Origin: an uncultured Collinsella sp.
Lineage (GTDB): Bacteria; Actinomycetota; Coriobacteriia; Coriobacteriales; Coriobacteriaceae
Direction: 5' to 3'
NCBI GenBank assembly: GCA_900548515.1
Contig: URKU01000006.1
Coordinates: 1 to 46,309 of the forward strand
Length of the DNA: 46,309 nucleotides
A program made the translations under genes and the position numbers. This document shows, in pieces, positions 37,195-46,195 of the stretch. A model generated the notes under the pieces. That model made no database searches. It was not told where the DNA came from and worked only from the letters and a program-made list of their open reading frames with translations. How positions within the stretch are numbered: the first letter of the stretch is position 1; every line of letters begins with the position of its first letter.

Positions 37195-37954
37195 TCGCAC
37201 CCTTCTTATCGCTGGTAACTGGAAGATGAACAACGACGTCGCCGAGGCCGCCAAGCTCGCCGACGAGCTGGCTCAGGCTCTGCCCGAGGTTCCGGCCGGC
37301 GTCGAGGTGCTCGTCTGCCCTCCGACCATCGACATCGCCACGGTTCATGACCGTATTCAGGCTGCCCCCATTGCCCTCGGTGCACAGAACGTGTACTGGG
37401 AGGCCAAGGGTGCCTTCACCGGTGAGTCCTCTTGCGACATGCTCAAGTCCGCTGGCTGCACCTACTGCATCATCGGTCACTCCGAGCGTCGCGACTACTT
37501 CCACGAGACCGACGAGGACCAGAACAAGAAGGCTAAGGCTCTCGTTGCCGCCGGCCTTGTTCCCGTCTTCTGCTGCGGCGAGTCCCTCGAGGTCCGCGAG
37601 GCTGGCACCTATGTCGAGCACGTCGTGAACCAGGTCAAGGCTGGCCTTGCTGGTCTTGAGATCACCTGCCCCAAGCAGGTCGTCGTCGCCTACGAGCCCA
37701 TCTGGGCCATCGGCACCGGCAAGACCGCTACCGCCGAGGACGCTCAGGAGGTCTGCGGTGCTATCCGTGAGACCCTCAAGGAGATGTTCGGCGAGGAGCT
37801 CGCTAACGGCATCCGCGTGCTGTATGGCGGTTCCGCCAAGCCCGGCAACATCGCCGAGCTCGTCGCCAAGCCCGACGTTGACGGCGCCCTCGTGGGCGGC
37901 GCTTCGCTCAAGGCTGCCGACTTCGCCTCTATGGTCGTCAAGGCAGGCGAGTAG
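37187..37954 (+). CDS. tpiA: Triosephosphate isomerase
   Basis: Interconverts dihydroxyacetone phosphate and glyceraldehyde-3-phosphate. The 255-aa TIM barrel has the catalytic lysine in AGNWKMN, the catalytic histidine in IIGHSERR, the catalytic glutamate in VVAYEPIWAIGTGKTA and the phosphate-binding VLYGGSAKPGN. ATG 37187 lies within the end of pgk; GTGGAGG inside pgk serves as ribosome site. It is followed five bases later by gpmI. Confidence 0.98.
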   Translation: MPNRTLLIAGNWKMNNDVAEAAKLADELAQALPEVPAGVEVLVCPPTIDIATVHDRIQAAPIALGAQNVYWEAKGAFTGESSCDMLKSAGCTYCIIGHSERRDYFHETDEDQNKKAKALVAAGLVPVFCCGESLEVREAGTYVEHVVNQVKAGLAGLEITCPKQVVVAYEPIWAIGTGKTATAEDAQEVCGAIRETLKEMFGEELANGIRVLYGGSAKPGNIAELVAKPDVDGALVGGASLKAADFASMVVKAGE

Positions 37955-37959
37955 GACAT

Positions 37960-39513
37960 ATGGCACAGCGTCATCTTCCTGCACTCCTGATCATCATGGA
38001 CGGCTGCGGCCTGGCTCCGGCCGATGGCGAGAACGCCGTCGCCGCTGCCAAGACGCCCTTCCTTGATAACCTGTACGAGAAGTACCCCCACACCACGCTC
38101 GGCGCTTCGGGCGAGGACGTGGGTCTTCCCGATGGCCAGATGGGTAACTCCGAGGTGGGTCACCTCAACATCGGTGCCGGCCGCATCGTGTTCCAGGAGC
38201 TTTCGCGCATCAACAATGCCATCAAGGACGGCTCCATCGCCAAGAACGAGGTTTTCGTCAAGGCTATGGACGATGTCAAGGCCGAGGGCAAGACCCTTCA
38301 CCTTATGGGCCTTATGAGCCCTGGCGGCGTTCACTCCCACATGAACCACGTCGAGGCTCTGGTCAAGATGGCTGCCGAGCACGGTGTCAAGACCGTTCGC
38401 GTCCACGCCTTCATGGATGGCCGCGACGTTGACCCGCAGTCCGGCGCTGGCTACATGAGTGAGTTCTGCGCCTTCCTGGCTAAGATCTCCGAGGAGACCG
38501 GTTGCGACGCTCGCGTTGCCACCGTCTCGGGCCGTTATTGGGCCATGGACCGCGATAATCGTTGGGAGCGCATCCAGCGCGCCTACGACGTCATGGTCAA
38601 CGCGTCCGATGCCGATGTCGACCCTGTTGCCGGTATCAAGGCCTACTACGAGAAGGATCCGCGCGGCGACGAGTTCGTCGAGCCCTTCGCTGCCCACAAC
38701 GAGGGCATCCACGAGGGCGACGCGGCCATCTTCTTCAACTTCCGTCCCGACCGCGCTCGTCAGATGACCCGCGTGTTCACGGACAAGGAATTCGACGGCT
38801 TTGAGCGCGAGCAGATCAAGCTTTCGCACTTTGTGACGATGACCGAGTACGATCCGACGTTTGACGTCGAGGTCGCCTTCCCCAAGACGTTCCCCGAGAA
38901 CGTCCTGGCAGACGTTATCGCCGCCAACGGCCTGAAGCAGCTGCACACCGCCGAGACCGAGAAGTACGCCCACGTGACGTTCTTCCTCAACGGCGGCATC
39001 GAGGAGCCCAAGGAGGGCGAGGAGCGCGTACTCGTCGCTTCCCCCAAGGTCGCTACCTACGATCTGCAGCCTGAGATGAGCGCTCCCGAGGTGACCGAGA
39101 AACTCGTCGCCGCTATTAACGAGGATCGCGCTGATTTCTACATCGTGAACTTCGCGAACTGCGACATGGTTGGTCACACCGGTGTCTTCGACGCCGCCGT
39201 TAAGGCCGTCGAGGCTGTTGACGATGCCTTGTCCAAGGTTGTCCCGGCGATTCTCGCCAAGGGCGGCTTTGCGCTGATTACCGCCGACCACGGCAATGCC
39301 GATCACATGTTTGACGTTGCTTCCGACGGTTCTAAGCATCCGTTCACTGCTCACACCACCAACCGTGTGCCGTTCATCATCGTTGATGAGAAGGCCAAGC
39401 TCACCGGTATCGAGGATGGCCGTCTTTCCGATATCGCTCCGACTATGCTCACCATGGCTGGTATTGAGCCTTCCGCCGAGATGACGGGTCGCGTGCTCGC
39501 CACCGAGGCCTAA
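37960..39513 (+). CDS. gpmI: 2,3-bisphosphoglycerate-independent phosphoglycerate mutase
   Basis: Manganese-dependent mutase converting 3- to 2-phosphoglycerate. The 517-aa product has the metal-binding LLIIMDGCGLAP start, the phosphoserine-intermediate site QMGNSEVGHLNIGAGR, HSHMNHVEAL, HAFMDGRDVDP, FFNFRPDRARQM, and the second metal cluster NFANCDMVGHTG and ALITADHGNADHM. The alkaline-phosphatase fold and length match GpmI, not the cofactor-dependent GpmA. Last gene of the pgk-tpiA-gpmI run; a strong terminator follows. Confidence 0.98.
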   Translation: MAQRHLPALLIIMDGCGLAPADGENAVAAAKTPFLDNLYEKYPHTTLGASGEDVGLPDGQMGNSEVGHLNIGAGRIVFQELSRINNAIKDGSIAKNEVFVKAMDDVKAEGKTLHLMGLMSPGGVHSHMNHVEALVKMAAEHGVKTVRVHAFMDGRDVDPQSGAGYMSEFCAFLAKISEETGCDARVATVSGRYWAMDRDNRWERIQRAYDVMVNASDADVDPVAGIKAYYEKDPRGDEFVEPFAAHNEGIHEGDAAIFFNFRPDRARQMTRVFTDKEFDGFEREQIKLSHFVTMTEYDPTFDVEVAFPKTFPENVLADVIAANGLKQLHTAETEKYAHVTFFLNGGIEEPKEGEERVLVASPKVATYDLQPEMSAPEVTEKLVAAINEDRADFYIVNFANCDMVGHTGVFDAAVKAVEAVDDALSKVVPAILAKGGFALITADHGNADHMFDVASDGSKHPFTAHTTNRVPFIIVDEKAKLTGIEDGRLSDIAPTMLTMAGIEPSAEMTGRVLATEA

Positions 39514-39538
39514 TAGAAAACAAATACCGTTTTCTAGT

Positions 39539-39573
39539 AAGGGGGTTGTCCACAACCGGACAATCCCCTTTTT
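39539..39573 (+). terminator. Terminator after gpmI
   Basis: AAGGGGGTTGTCC (39539-39551) pairs with GGACAATCCCCTT (39558-39570) and runs into T residues to 39573. It closes the glycolytic unit. Confidence 0.9.
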
Positions 39574-39632
39574 GGTATTTCTGCCATTTCCACCTCGTCC
39601 TTGAGTGGCAGGTAGGGGAGAGCGGGGGATTG

Positions 39633-39641
39633 TGGTACAGT
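39633..39641 (+). promoter_or_regulatory. Extended -10 promoter element for secG
   Basis: TGGTACAGT combines an extended TGn motif with TACAGT, 38 bases before the secG ATG. No convincing -35 box is visible, as is common with extended -10 promoters. Confidence 0.45.
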
Positions 39642-39678
39642 ACTGGAGTTTAAACTGTTCTCATTAAGGAGCTTATCT

Positions 39679-39933
39679 ATGGGTCCGTTCCAGATTCTTC
39701 TGTTTGTCGTTTGGGCTGTCTCTGCCGTGGCGCTGACGATTCTCGTCCTGATGCATTCCGGTAAGGGCACCGGCGTTTCGGATATGATCGCTAGCTCGCT
39801 GTATAACTCCAGCTCTGCCACGGGCGTCATGGAGCAGAACCTCGATCGCCTGACGGTAATTATGGCCGTCGTTTTTGCCGTGTGCGTCGTCCTGTGCATG
39901 TTCTTCTTCCCGCAGGGCATCGTCGGCTTCTAA
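39679..39933 (+). CDS. secG: Preprotein translocase subunit SecG
   Basis: Small accessory subunit of the SecYEG channel. The 84-aa protein has two hydrophobic segments (about 4-22 and 54-76) joined by a cytosolic loop with the family motif LMHSGKGTGVSDMIASSLYNSSSATGVMEQNLDRLT. The length, topology and position after the gap-pgk-tpi cluster are typical of actinobacterial SecG. Ribosome site AAGGAG precedes ATG 39679. It has its own promoter and terminator. Confidence 0.94.
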   Translation: MGPFQILLFVVWAVSAVALTILVLMHSGKGTGVSDMIASSLYNSSSATGVMEQNLDRLTVIMAVVFAVCVVLCMFFFPQGIVGF

Positions 39934-39955
39934 GCACGAGCCGCATAAGTACTTG

Positions 39956-39986
39956 AAAAGGGTTCCGCAAGTGCGGGGCCCTTTTT
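39956..39986 (+). terminator. Terminator after secG
   Basis: AAAAGGG...CCGCA pairs with TGCGG...CCCTTTTT around a short loop, 22 bases past the secG stop, with five T at the end. Confidence 0.88.
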
Positions 39987-40100
39987 GTTTACATATTTGT
40001 AACAGAGTCAAAATATCCTCACATACTTCGCCCAACTAAAGAAATTCTCGACCGTTAACCGGAATTAGCCCCAAATCGTGTATAAAATGCGCTACTGTAT

Positions 40101-40114
40101 TGCAAAACGTTGGT
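40101..40114. promoter_or_regulatory. Operator-like AAAACGTT site upstream of the second opp operon
   Basis: TGCAAAACGTTGGT carries the AAAACGTT core (40104-40111). A -10-like TATAAAAT lies at 40081-40088, so the site would sit just downstream of a transcription start. It is less symmetric than the gap palindrome. A further hairpin (GTTCGGA / TCCGactGAAC) lies in the leader near 40160-40195. Confidence 0.35.
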
Positions 40115-40227
40115 CCGTTGTGCATAACCAGCCATAGCAGCGGGCGGCGTTTTGATGGTTCGGATCGGATTGTTTCGACATGTGTCCGACTGAACATTTC
40201 TTTGTCCTATCTCATAAGGAGGATGGC

Positions 40228-41904
40228 ATGGCTGATTCTATGTTCCACCAGCCCGTTATGGGTCGTCGCGCCTTTGTTGGCGGCACCCTCGCTGCGAGCT
40301 CCATGGCTTTTCTTGCCGCGTGCGGCAAGAAGGGTGGCGACGCTTCCGGTTCTGAGTCCGGTTCGACGCTGAACTTCTACATCAACAACCCGGTCTGCAT
40401 CGACCCCTACAATGTCCAGGAGGACCAGGGCACTCAGGTCGAGTACCAGCTCTTTGACGCTCTGACCTCTTACGACGCCGAGAAGGGCGAGATCGTTCCG
40501 CTGGCTTGCGAGTCCTTTGAGTCCAACGACGACGCCACCGAGTTTACCTTCAAGATCAAGAAGGCCAAGTTCCACAACGGTGACGACGTTACCTCCAAGT
40601 CCTTCAAGCTCGGTTGGGAGCGTCTGGTCAACACCAAGTCGGCCATCGCTACCGAGTACGGTCCTTCCGAGGTCTCCTATCACCTTTCTATGGTCGAGGG
40701 CTATGACGATCTGCTTGCCGGTAACGCTACCGAGCTCACCGGTGTCACCTGCCCCGACGATGAGACCCTCGTCGTCAAGCTGTCTTCCGCTTACGCTGAC
40801 TTCCCCTTCGTCGCCTCTCATCCGGCTCTGGCCCCGGTTCCCGAGTGCGCCGAGTCCGATGTCAAGAGCTTCTATCTTGCCCCGGTCGGTAACGGCCCGT
40901 TCATGATGGACGGCAAGTGGGAGGATGGCCAGGAGATCAACGTCAAGAAGTTCGACGATTACTATGGCGACAAGGCCAAGATCGATGGCATCCACTTCCA
41001 GGTCATCAAGGACATGGAGACCGCTTACAAGGAGTTCCAGGCCGGTAACCTCGATGTCTGCGACGTTCCCGTCGCTCAGATCGATGCCGCCAAGAAGGAT
41101 CGCGGCGTGTCCAAGGACGGCTACACCATGGGTGACGGCGAGCGCATGCTGCTCGGCGCCGAGCCTTCCACGTACTATCTGACCTGCAACACCACGGCCG
41201 AGCCGTTCAACAACGCCGACCTGCGTAGGGGCATCTCCCTGGCCATTAACCGTGAGGCCATCTGCAAGACCATCTTCAAGGGTACCCGTACCCCTGCCGA
41301 CGGCATTGTTCCTCCGGGCATCGATGGCTACAAGGAGGGCGCATGGGAGTTCTGCGCCTACGATGTCGACAAGGCTAACGAGTACCTCGACAAGGTTGCT
41401 CCCGCTGGCGCTAACGGGGATCGTGGCATTAGCGTGACCCTGTCCTACAACCAGGACGGCGGTCACAAGGAGATCATGGAGTCCATCATCGGCGACCTCG
41501 CCAAGGTTGGCGTTACCGCTGTCTCCGATACCCCTGAGTGGTCTGCCCTGCTCGAGCAGTATCAGAACTTTAACTATCAGTTCGGTCGTCTGGGTTGGAT
41601 TGCCGACTACCCGATCATGGACAACTTCCTGTATCCGCTCTTCCACTCCGACTCCCTCGGTGGCGACAACCGCTCCGGTTACAACAACCCCGAGTTCGAC
41701 GCCAAGGTCGACGAGGCTCGTACTATTGTTGACGACGAGGAGCGCGTCGCTAAGATGCAGGAGGCCGATGCAATGGTCGCTGCCGACTGCCCGGTCATCC
41801 CGATTATGTTCTACACGCACACCATTGTCGGCTCCGATCGCATCAAGCACCTCTATGTCGATCCGCAGAAGCACGCCGATCTGGGTACCGCTGAGCTCGC
41901 CTAA
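40228..41904 (+). CDS. Oligopeptide ABC transporter substrate-binding lipoprotein (OppA/DppA, SBP family 5)
   Basis: A 558-aa extracellular receptor. The signal region has twin arginines (MGRRAFVGG, 11-19) and a lipobox LAAC (29-32), followed by a charged, Ser/Gly-rich linker. The mature protein has family 5 motifs: STLNFYINNPVCIDPYNVQEDQGTQVEYQLFDALTSYD, FKIKKAKFHNGDDVTSKSFKLGWER, APVGNGPFMMDG, and FNNADLRRGISLAINREAICK. These resemble OppA, the peptide binder, more closely than the sialic-acid-linked paralogue upstream does. Start ATG 40228 is set by AAGGAGG five bases away. Biased codons imply high expression. The ligand is probably peptides but is not proven. Confidence 0.88.
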   Translation: MADSMFHQPVMGRRAFVGGTLAASSMAFLAACGKKGGDASGSESGSTLNFYINNPVCIDPYNVQEDQGTQVEYQLFDALTSYDAEKGEIVPLACESFESNDDATEFTFKIKKAKFHNGDDVTSKSFKLGWERLVNTKSAIATEYGPSEVSYHLSMVEGYDDLLAGNATELTGVTCPDDETLVVKLSSAYADFPFVASHPALAPVPECAESDVKSFYLAPVGNGPFMMDGKWEDGQEINVKKFDDYYGDKAKIDGIHFQVIKDMETAYKEFQAGNLDVCDVPVAQIDAAKKDRGVSKDGYTMGDGERMLLGAEPSTYYLTCNTTAEPFNNADLRRGISLAINREAICKTIFKGTRTPADGIVPPGIDGYKEGAWEFCAYDVDKANEYLDKVAPAGANGDRGISVTLSYNQDGGHKEIMESIIGDLAKVGVTAVSDTPEWSALLEQYQNFNYQFGRLGWIADYPIMDNFLYPLFHSDSLGGDNRSGYNNPEFDAKVDEARTIVDDEERVAKMQEADAMVAADCPVIPIMFYTHTIVGSDRIKHLYVDPQKHADLGTAELA

Positions 41905-42000
41905 GAGTTTGCAGCTTCCGTGAGGGTCAAGTATTTACGTAGACCTCATGGGAAACATACAGTTCTCCCTAACCTGGGGTAAACTGGCTGATGGTAATTT

Positions 42001-42030
42001 TGGGATGCCGGTCTGGCGATCGGCATCCCA
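42001..42030 (+). terminator. Intercistronic hairpin between binding protein and permease genes
   Basis: Perfect 10-bp stem TGGGATGCCG (42001-42010) with CGGCATCCCA (42021-42030), followed by a short T-run (TTT). Another hairpin, TGAGGGTC with GACCTCA, lies at 41921-41948. Same placement as in the first opp operon, consistent with lower permease than binding-protein expression. Confidence 0.7.
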
Positions 42031-42060
42031 TTTAGGTTAATCCCTAGATAGGGGAGTGGT

Positions 42061-43098
42061 ATGGGTAAGTACATCGTTAAACGTGTGCTTCAGTTCATCC
42101 CGGTGTTTTTGGGCGTTACGCTGATTCTGTTCGCCCTCCAGAATATCGTGCCGGGAGATCCGATCAAGCTGATCGGTGGAGACAAGGCTCTGTCCCCCGA
42201 GGTGGAGCTTCAGCTTCGCGTCCGCTATCGCCTGGTCCAGTCGGACGAGGACGGCAACGCGATCCTTGACGAGAACGGCGACCCCGTTCAAACGTCGCTC
42301 GTGGACCGTTACTTGTATTACATGAACGGCCTGCTTCATGGCGATCTGGGCAATTCGTATCAGCGCAAGCTGCCGGTTACGGATATCTTTGCCCAGAAGT
42401 ATCCGTATACGATCAAACTTGCCGCGTGCGCCATCGTGCTCGAGGCAATCATGGGTATCGGTGCGGGTATCATTTCGGCGGTAAAGCGTTATTCCTTCTG
42501 GGATATTTTGGTAACGCTCACCACGTCGATCCTCGTTGCGGTCCCGGCCTTCTGGCTCGGTATGTTGCTGCAGCTGTTCTTTGGCGTCATCCTCAAGGAC
42601 GCTACGGGCGGTGCAATCTCCATGCCGATCTCGGGTGCCGGCGGTTCCAGCTCTCAGTATCAGGATTGGATGCACTATGTGCTTCCGACCATTACGCTGG
42701 CTTCGGTTTCGACCGCTTATGCCGCCCGCATTATGCGCTCGCAGCTGCTTGACGTCATGAACCAGGATTACATCCGTACGGCAAAGGCCAAGGGTCTCTC
42801 CAATCGCGCGATCATCATCAAGCATGCGCTTAAGAATGCACTCATCCCCGTCGTTACCTATATTGGTGTCGACTTTGGTGGCATGCTTTCGGGCGCCATC
42901 CTGACCGAGACGGTCTTTAACTGGCCCGGTATCGGCTATGAGGTCTATCGCGCCATTAGCATGCGTGACTGGCCCATCGTTATGGGCGGCGTTACGCTCA
43001 TCGTTGTCGTCGTCATGGTGATCAACCTGCTCGTCGACATTAGCTATGCATTCCTCGACCCGCGCATCCGCCTTGGCGGTCCGTCGGATAAGGCCTAA
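42061..43098 (+). CDS. Oligopeptide ABC transporter permease, OppB type
   Basis: Membrane subunit of 345 aa with about six helices. The N-terminus YIVKRVLQFIPVFLGVTLILFALQNIVPGDP is diagnostic of OppB. The EAA coupling loop reads DVMNQDYIRTAKAKGLSNRAIIIKHALKNALIPV. The first outside loop is enlarged and holds an acidic stretch, SDEDGNAILDENGDP (61-75), resembling calcium-loop sequences; the first-operon OppB lacks it. GGGGAG precedes ATG 42061. Confidence 0.93.
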   Translation: MGKYIVKRVLQFIPVFLGVTLILFALQNIVPGDPIKLIGGDKALSPEVELQLRVRYRLVQSDEDGNAILDENGDPVQTSLVDRYLYYMNGLLHGDLGNSYQRKLPVTDIFAQKYPYTIKLAACAIVLEAIMGIGAGIISAVKRYSFWDILVTLTTSILVAVPAFWLGMLLQLFFGVILKDATGGAISMPISGAGGSSSQYQDWMHYVLPTITLASVSTAYAARIMRSQLLDVMNQDYIRTAKAKGLSNRAIIIKHALKNALIPVVTYIGVDFGGMLSGAILTETVFNWPGIGYEVYRAISMRDWPIVMGGVTLIVVVVMVINLLVDISYAFLDPRIRLGGPSDKA

Positions 43099-43112
43099 GG
43101 GAGGTACGTCTC

Positions 43113-44048
43113 ATGCAGGAAACTGATTCTCAGTCTCAGGAGCAGGCTACCGCCACCAAGGCCGCATCTGCTCCCGCCAAGTCCCGCACGCTGTGGGGCG
43201 ACGCTTTTAAGCGTCTTCGCAAGAACAAGCTCGCCGTTATCGGTGTCTGCTGGATCATCATCGTCGTTTTGGTTGCCCTGACCGCAGATCTGTGGGCTAA
43301 GCCCTGGCTCGGTTCGCCGACGGCTTCCGACTCGACCACCATGGCCGAGACGTCGCTGTTGGCTCCGTGTGCAGAGCACCCGTTTGGCACCGACGCCCTT
43401 GGTCGCGACATTCTCGTCCGCGTTATCTACGGTGCGCGCGTTTCGCTGTCTGTCGGAATTATGGCCACCGCCATCTCCACGGTGATCGGTCTGGTCATGG
43501 GCGCCCTCGCCGGTTTCTATGGCGGCATCTGGGATACGATCATCATGCGCTGCGCGGATATCTTCCTGGCGTTTCCGTACGTGCTGTTCGTTGTCGCCAT
43601 GATCGCCGTTATCGGCCGCGGTCTTCAGAACGTCTTTATCGCCATCGGTATTCTCGGCTGGCCTTCGATTGCGCGCGTCTTCCGCTCTGCGATCTTGACC
43701 GTCAAGGAAAACGACTATGTTGATGCTGCGCGCGCGATGGGTGCATCTGATGCTCGTATCGTCGTGCGTCACATCTTCCCGAACTCCGTCGCCTCCATCG
43801 TGGTCTACGCGACCATGAACATTGGTGGCGCCATCCTGACCGAGTCTGCTCTGTCCTTCCTCGGCATGGGCGTTATTCCGCCTACGCCTTCGTGGGGCTC
43901 CATGATTCAGGACGGTCAGCAGTATCTGCTGACTGCTCCCTGGATGATGATCATGCCCGGTCTGGCAATTCTCTCGACGGTGCTCGCCTTCACCCTGCTG
44001 GGTGACGGTTTGCGCGACGCCCTCGACGTCAAGATGAAGGACGCATAA
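43113..44048 (+). CDS. Oligopeptide ABC transporter permease, OppC type
   Basis: Membrane subunit of 311 aa. A polar N-terminal tail (about 25 residues, Gln/Ala/Lys-rich) precedes LWGDAFKRLRKNKLAVIGVCWI, the usual OppC cytosolic helix and first membrane segment. HPFGTDALGRDILVRVIYGARVSLSVG and the EAA motif DYVDAARAMGASDARIVVRHIFPN are characteristic. Here OppC is a separate protein, unlike the fused copy in the nan operon. GGGAGG lies upstream of the start. Confidence 0.94.
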   Translation: MQETDSQSQEQATATKAASAPAKSRTLWGDAFKRLRKNKLAVIGVCWIIIVVLVALTADLWAKPWLGSPTASDSTTMAETSLLAPCAEHPFGTDALGRDILVRVIYGARVSLSVGIMATAISTVIGLVMGALAGFYGGIWDTIIMRCADIFLAFPYVLFVVAMIAVIGRGLQNVFIAIGILGWPSIARVFRSAILTVKENDYVDAARAMGASDARIVVRHIFPNSVASIVVYATMNIGGAILTESALSFLGMGVIPPTPSWGSMIQDGQQYLLTAPWMMIMPGLAILSTVLAFTLLGDGLRDALDVKMKDA

Positions 44049-44050
44049 GG

Positions 44051-45142
44051 ATGAAGAAGAACAAGAACTATGTGGACCTGAAGGACCAGCCGGTTCCCGA
44101 GGGCCAGCATCTGCTCGAGGTCGATGACCTAAAGATGTATTTCCACACCGAGGATGGCGTCGTTCGCGCTGTCGACGGTGTCTCCTACACGCTCGATCGC
44201 GGCGAGACCCTGGGCGTCGTCGGTGAGTCCGGCTCCGGTAAGTCCGTGACCGCCATGACCATCATGGGCCTTATCTCGATGCCTCCGGGAAAGATTGAGG
44301 GCGGCGACGTTCGCTATCGCGGTCGTTCTATCCTCGAGATGACCGAGGAAGAGATGCAGCACATTCGCGGCAACGATATCGCGATGATCTTCCAGGATCC
44401 TATGACCTCCTTGAACCCGGTCTATAAGATCGGCAAGCAGGTAGGCGAGGGTCTTCGTCTGCACCGTGGCTACTCCAAGCAGGAGGCGCTCAAGCGCGCC
44501 ACCGAGCTTTTGGACCTCGTTGGCATTCCCGAGCCCGAAAAGCGCGTCAATGAGTATCCGCACCAGTTCTCTGGCGGTATGCGTCAGCGCGTCATGATCG
44601 CTATGGCTCTTGCCTGCGACCCCGATATTCTGATTGCCGACGAGCCCACGACTGCCTTGGACGTTACCATTCAGGCTCAGATTATTGAGCTTATGCAGGA
44701 AATGCAGGAGAAGAACGGCAACGCCATCATCATGATCACCCATGACCTGGGCGTTGTCGCCGATATGGCTGACAAGATCATGGTTATGTACGCCGGCCGT
44801 CCCGTCGAGTTCGGTACTGCTGAGGAAATCTTCTACGAGAGCCGCCACCCCTACACCTGGGGCCTTATCCGCTCCATCCCGGAGCAGGCCATCGAAGAGA
44901 AGAAGCCTCTTACGCCGATTCACGGCAACCCGCCTTCGCTCATGAACCTGCCTGAGGGCTGCGTCTTCTCTCCTCGCTGCCCCTATGCGACGGACAAGTG
45001 CCGCAAGCAGCGCCCCGAGCGCGTTGTCACCGAGTCTGGTCATTACTCTGCGTGCCACTACTCCGGTGACCCCGAGTTCCTCAAGAACGCTCCTGAGACG
45101 TCCCGTACGCGCAAGGATTCCAAGAAGGGAGGCGAGGCGTAA
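44051..45142 (+). CDS. Oligopeptide ABC transporter ATP-binding protein, OppD type
   Basis: A 363-aa ATPase with Walker A GESGSGKSV, Q-loop IFQDPMTSLNPVYKIG, signature FSGGMRQRVMIAMAL, Walker B ILIADEPTTALD and H-loop ITHDLGVVADMADK. The C-terminal domain keeps the cysteine series CVFSPRCPYATDKC followed by a later CHY. In Opp/Dpp ATPases these residues are known to hold an iron-sulfur cluster. The gene starts two bases after oppC and its stop overlaps the next ATG by one base. Confidence 0.95.
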   Translation: MKKNKNYVDLKDQPVPEGQHLLEVDDLKMYFHTEDGVVRAVDGVSYTLDRGETLGVVGESGSGKSVTAMTIMGLISMPPGKIEGGDVRYRGRSILEMTEEEMQHIRGNDIAMIFQDPMTSLNPVYKIGKQVGEGLRLHRGYSKQEALKRATELLDLVGIPEPEKRVNEYPHQFSGGMRQRVMIAMALACDPDILIADEPTTALDVTIQAQIIELMQEMQEKNGNAIIMITHDLGVVADMADKIMVMYAGRPVEFGTAEEIFYESRHPYTWGLIRSIPEQAIEEKKPLTPIHGNPPSLMNLPEGCVFSPRCPYATDKCRKQRPERVVTESGHYSACHYSGDPEFLKNAPETSRTRKDSKKGGEA

Positions 45143-46170
45143 TGGCAGATACCAACGAGCGCACTCCGCTGCTGAAGGTCGAGCACCTCTCTAAGGAGTT
45201 TCCCGCTGAGTCCGGCATGTTCGCCAAGCGCTTCTCCAAGCGTGTCGTCTCTGCTGTGAATGACATTTCGTTCGAGATTTATCCGGGCGAGACCTTTGGC
45301 CTGGTCGGCGAGTCTGGTTGCGGTAAGTCCACCACGGGCCGTACCATCATGCGCCTCACCAAGCCGACGGCCGGCAAAGTGTTCTTCCAGGGCAAAGACG
45401 TTGCCGAGATGAGCAAGCACGAGATCAAGGACATGCGTCGCGAGATGCAATTCATCTTCCAGGACCCCTATGCTTCGCTCAACCCTCGTATGACCATTGG
45501 CGAGATCGTCTCCGAGCCCATGACCATTCACGGCGTGGGCACCAAGGAGGAGCGTATTGAGCGTGTCCGCGAGCTGCTGGACGTCGTCGGTCTGAACCCC
45601 GAGCACATCAACCGCTATCCGCACGAGTTCTCCGGCGGTCAGCGTCAGCGTGTCGGCATTGCCCGCGCGTTCGCTCTGAAGCCCAAGCTGATCATCTGCG
45701 ACGAGCCTGTCTCTGCACTTGACGTTTCCATTCAGGCCCAGGTTTTGAACCTGCTGAAGGAGCTTCAGGATAAGTTCGGTACTGCTTATCTCTTCATTGC
45801 TCACGACCTCTCCGTCGTGCAGCACATTTCTGATCGCGTTGCCGTTATGTATCTGGGCAAGATGGTCGAGGTTTCGGACTGGAAGACGCTCTACAGCGAG
45901 CCTCACCATCCGTACACGCAGTCGCTGCTGTCTGCCGTGCCGGTGCCCGATCCTGATATCCAGAAGACCCGCAAGCGCATTATCCTCGCCGGCGATCCGC
46001 CGTCACCGCTGGATCCGCCGACCGGCTGCCGTTTCCACACGCGCTGCCCGATCGCGCAGGGCATCTGCTCCGAGAAGCTGCCTGAGTTTAAGGAAGTCGC
46101 CCCGGGCCACTGCTGCGCCTGCCACTTCGCCGAGCCGTTCCCGATCAAGGAATCGCACATCGACCTGTAG
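45142..46170 (+). CDS. Oligopeptide ABC transporter ATP-binding protein, OppF type
   Basis: A 342-aa ATPase with Walker A GESGCGKST, Q-loop IFQDPYASLNPRM, signature FSGGQRQRVGIARAF, Walker B LIICDEPVSALD and H-loop IAHDLSVVQHISD. The full C-terminal oligopeptide extension is present with cysteines in CRFHTRCPIAQGIC and CCACHF, unlike the shortened OppF of the nan operon. ATG overlaps the TAA of oppD. Last gene before the palindromic element. Confidence 0.95.
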   Translation: MADTNERTPLLKVEHLSKEFPAESGMFAKRFSKRVVSAVNDISFEIYPGETFGLVGESGCGKSTTGRTIMRLTKPTAGKVFFQGKDVAEMSKHEIKDMRREMQFIFQDPYASLNPRMTIGEIVSEPMTIHGVGTKEERIERVRELLDVVGLNPEHINRYPHEFSGGQRQRVGIARAFALKPKLIICDEPVSALDVSIQAQVLNLLKELQDKFGTAYLFIAHDLSVVQHISDRVAVMYLGKMVEVSDWKTLYSEPHHPYTQSLLSAVPVPDPDIQKTRKRIILAGDPPSPLDPPTGCRFHTRCPIAQGICSEKLPEFKEVAPGHCCACHFAEPFPIKESHIDL

Positions 46171-46195
46171 TCGGCTGTTTTCGTCCGGGCCCGTG

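Noticed and set aside
37744..39555. 603-aa minus-strand ORF opposite gpmI
   Set aside because: Shadow of gpmI, which has all catalytic motifs; same codon-bias artefact.
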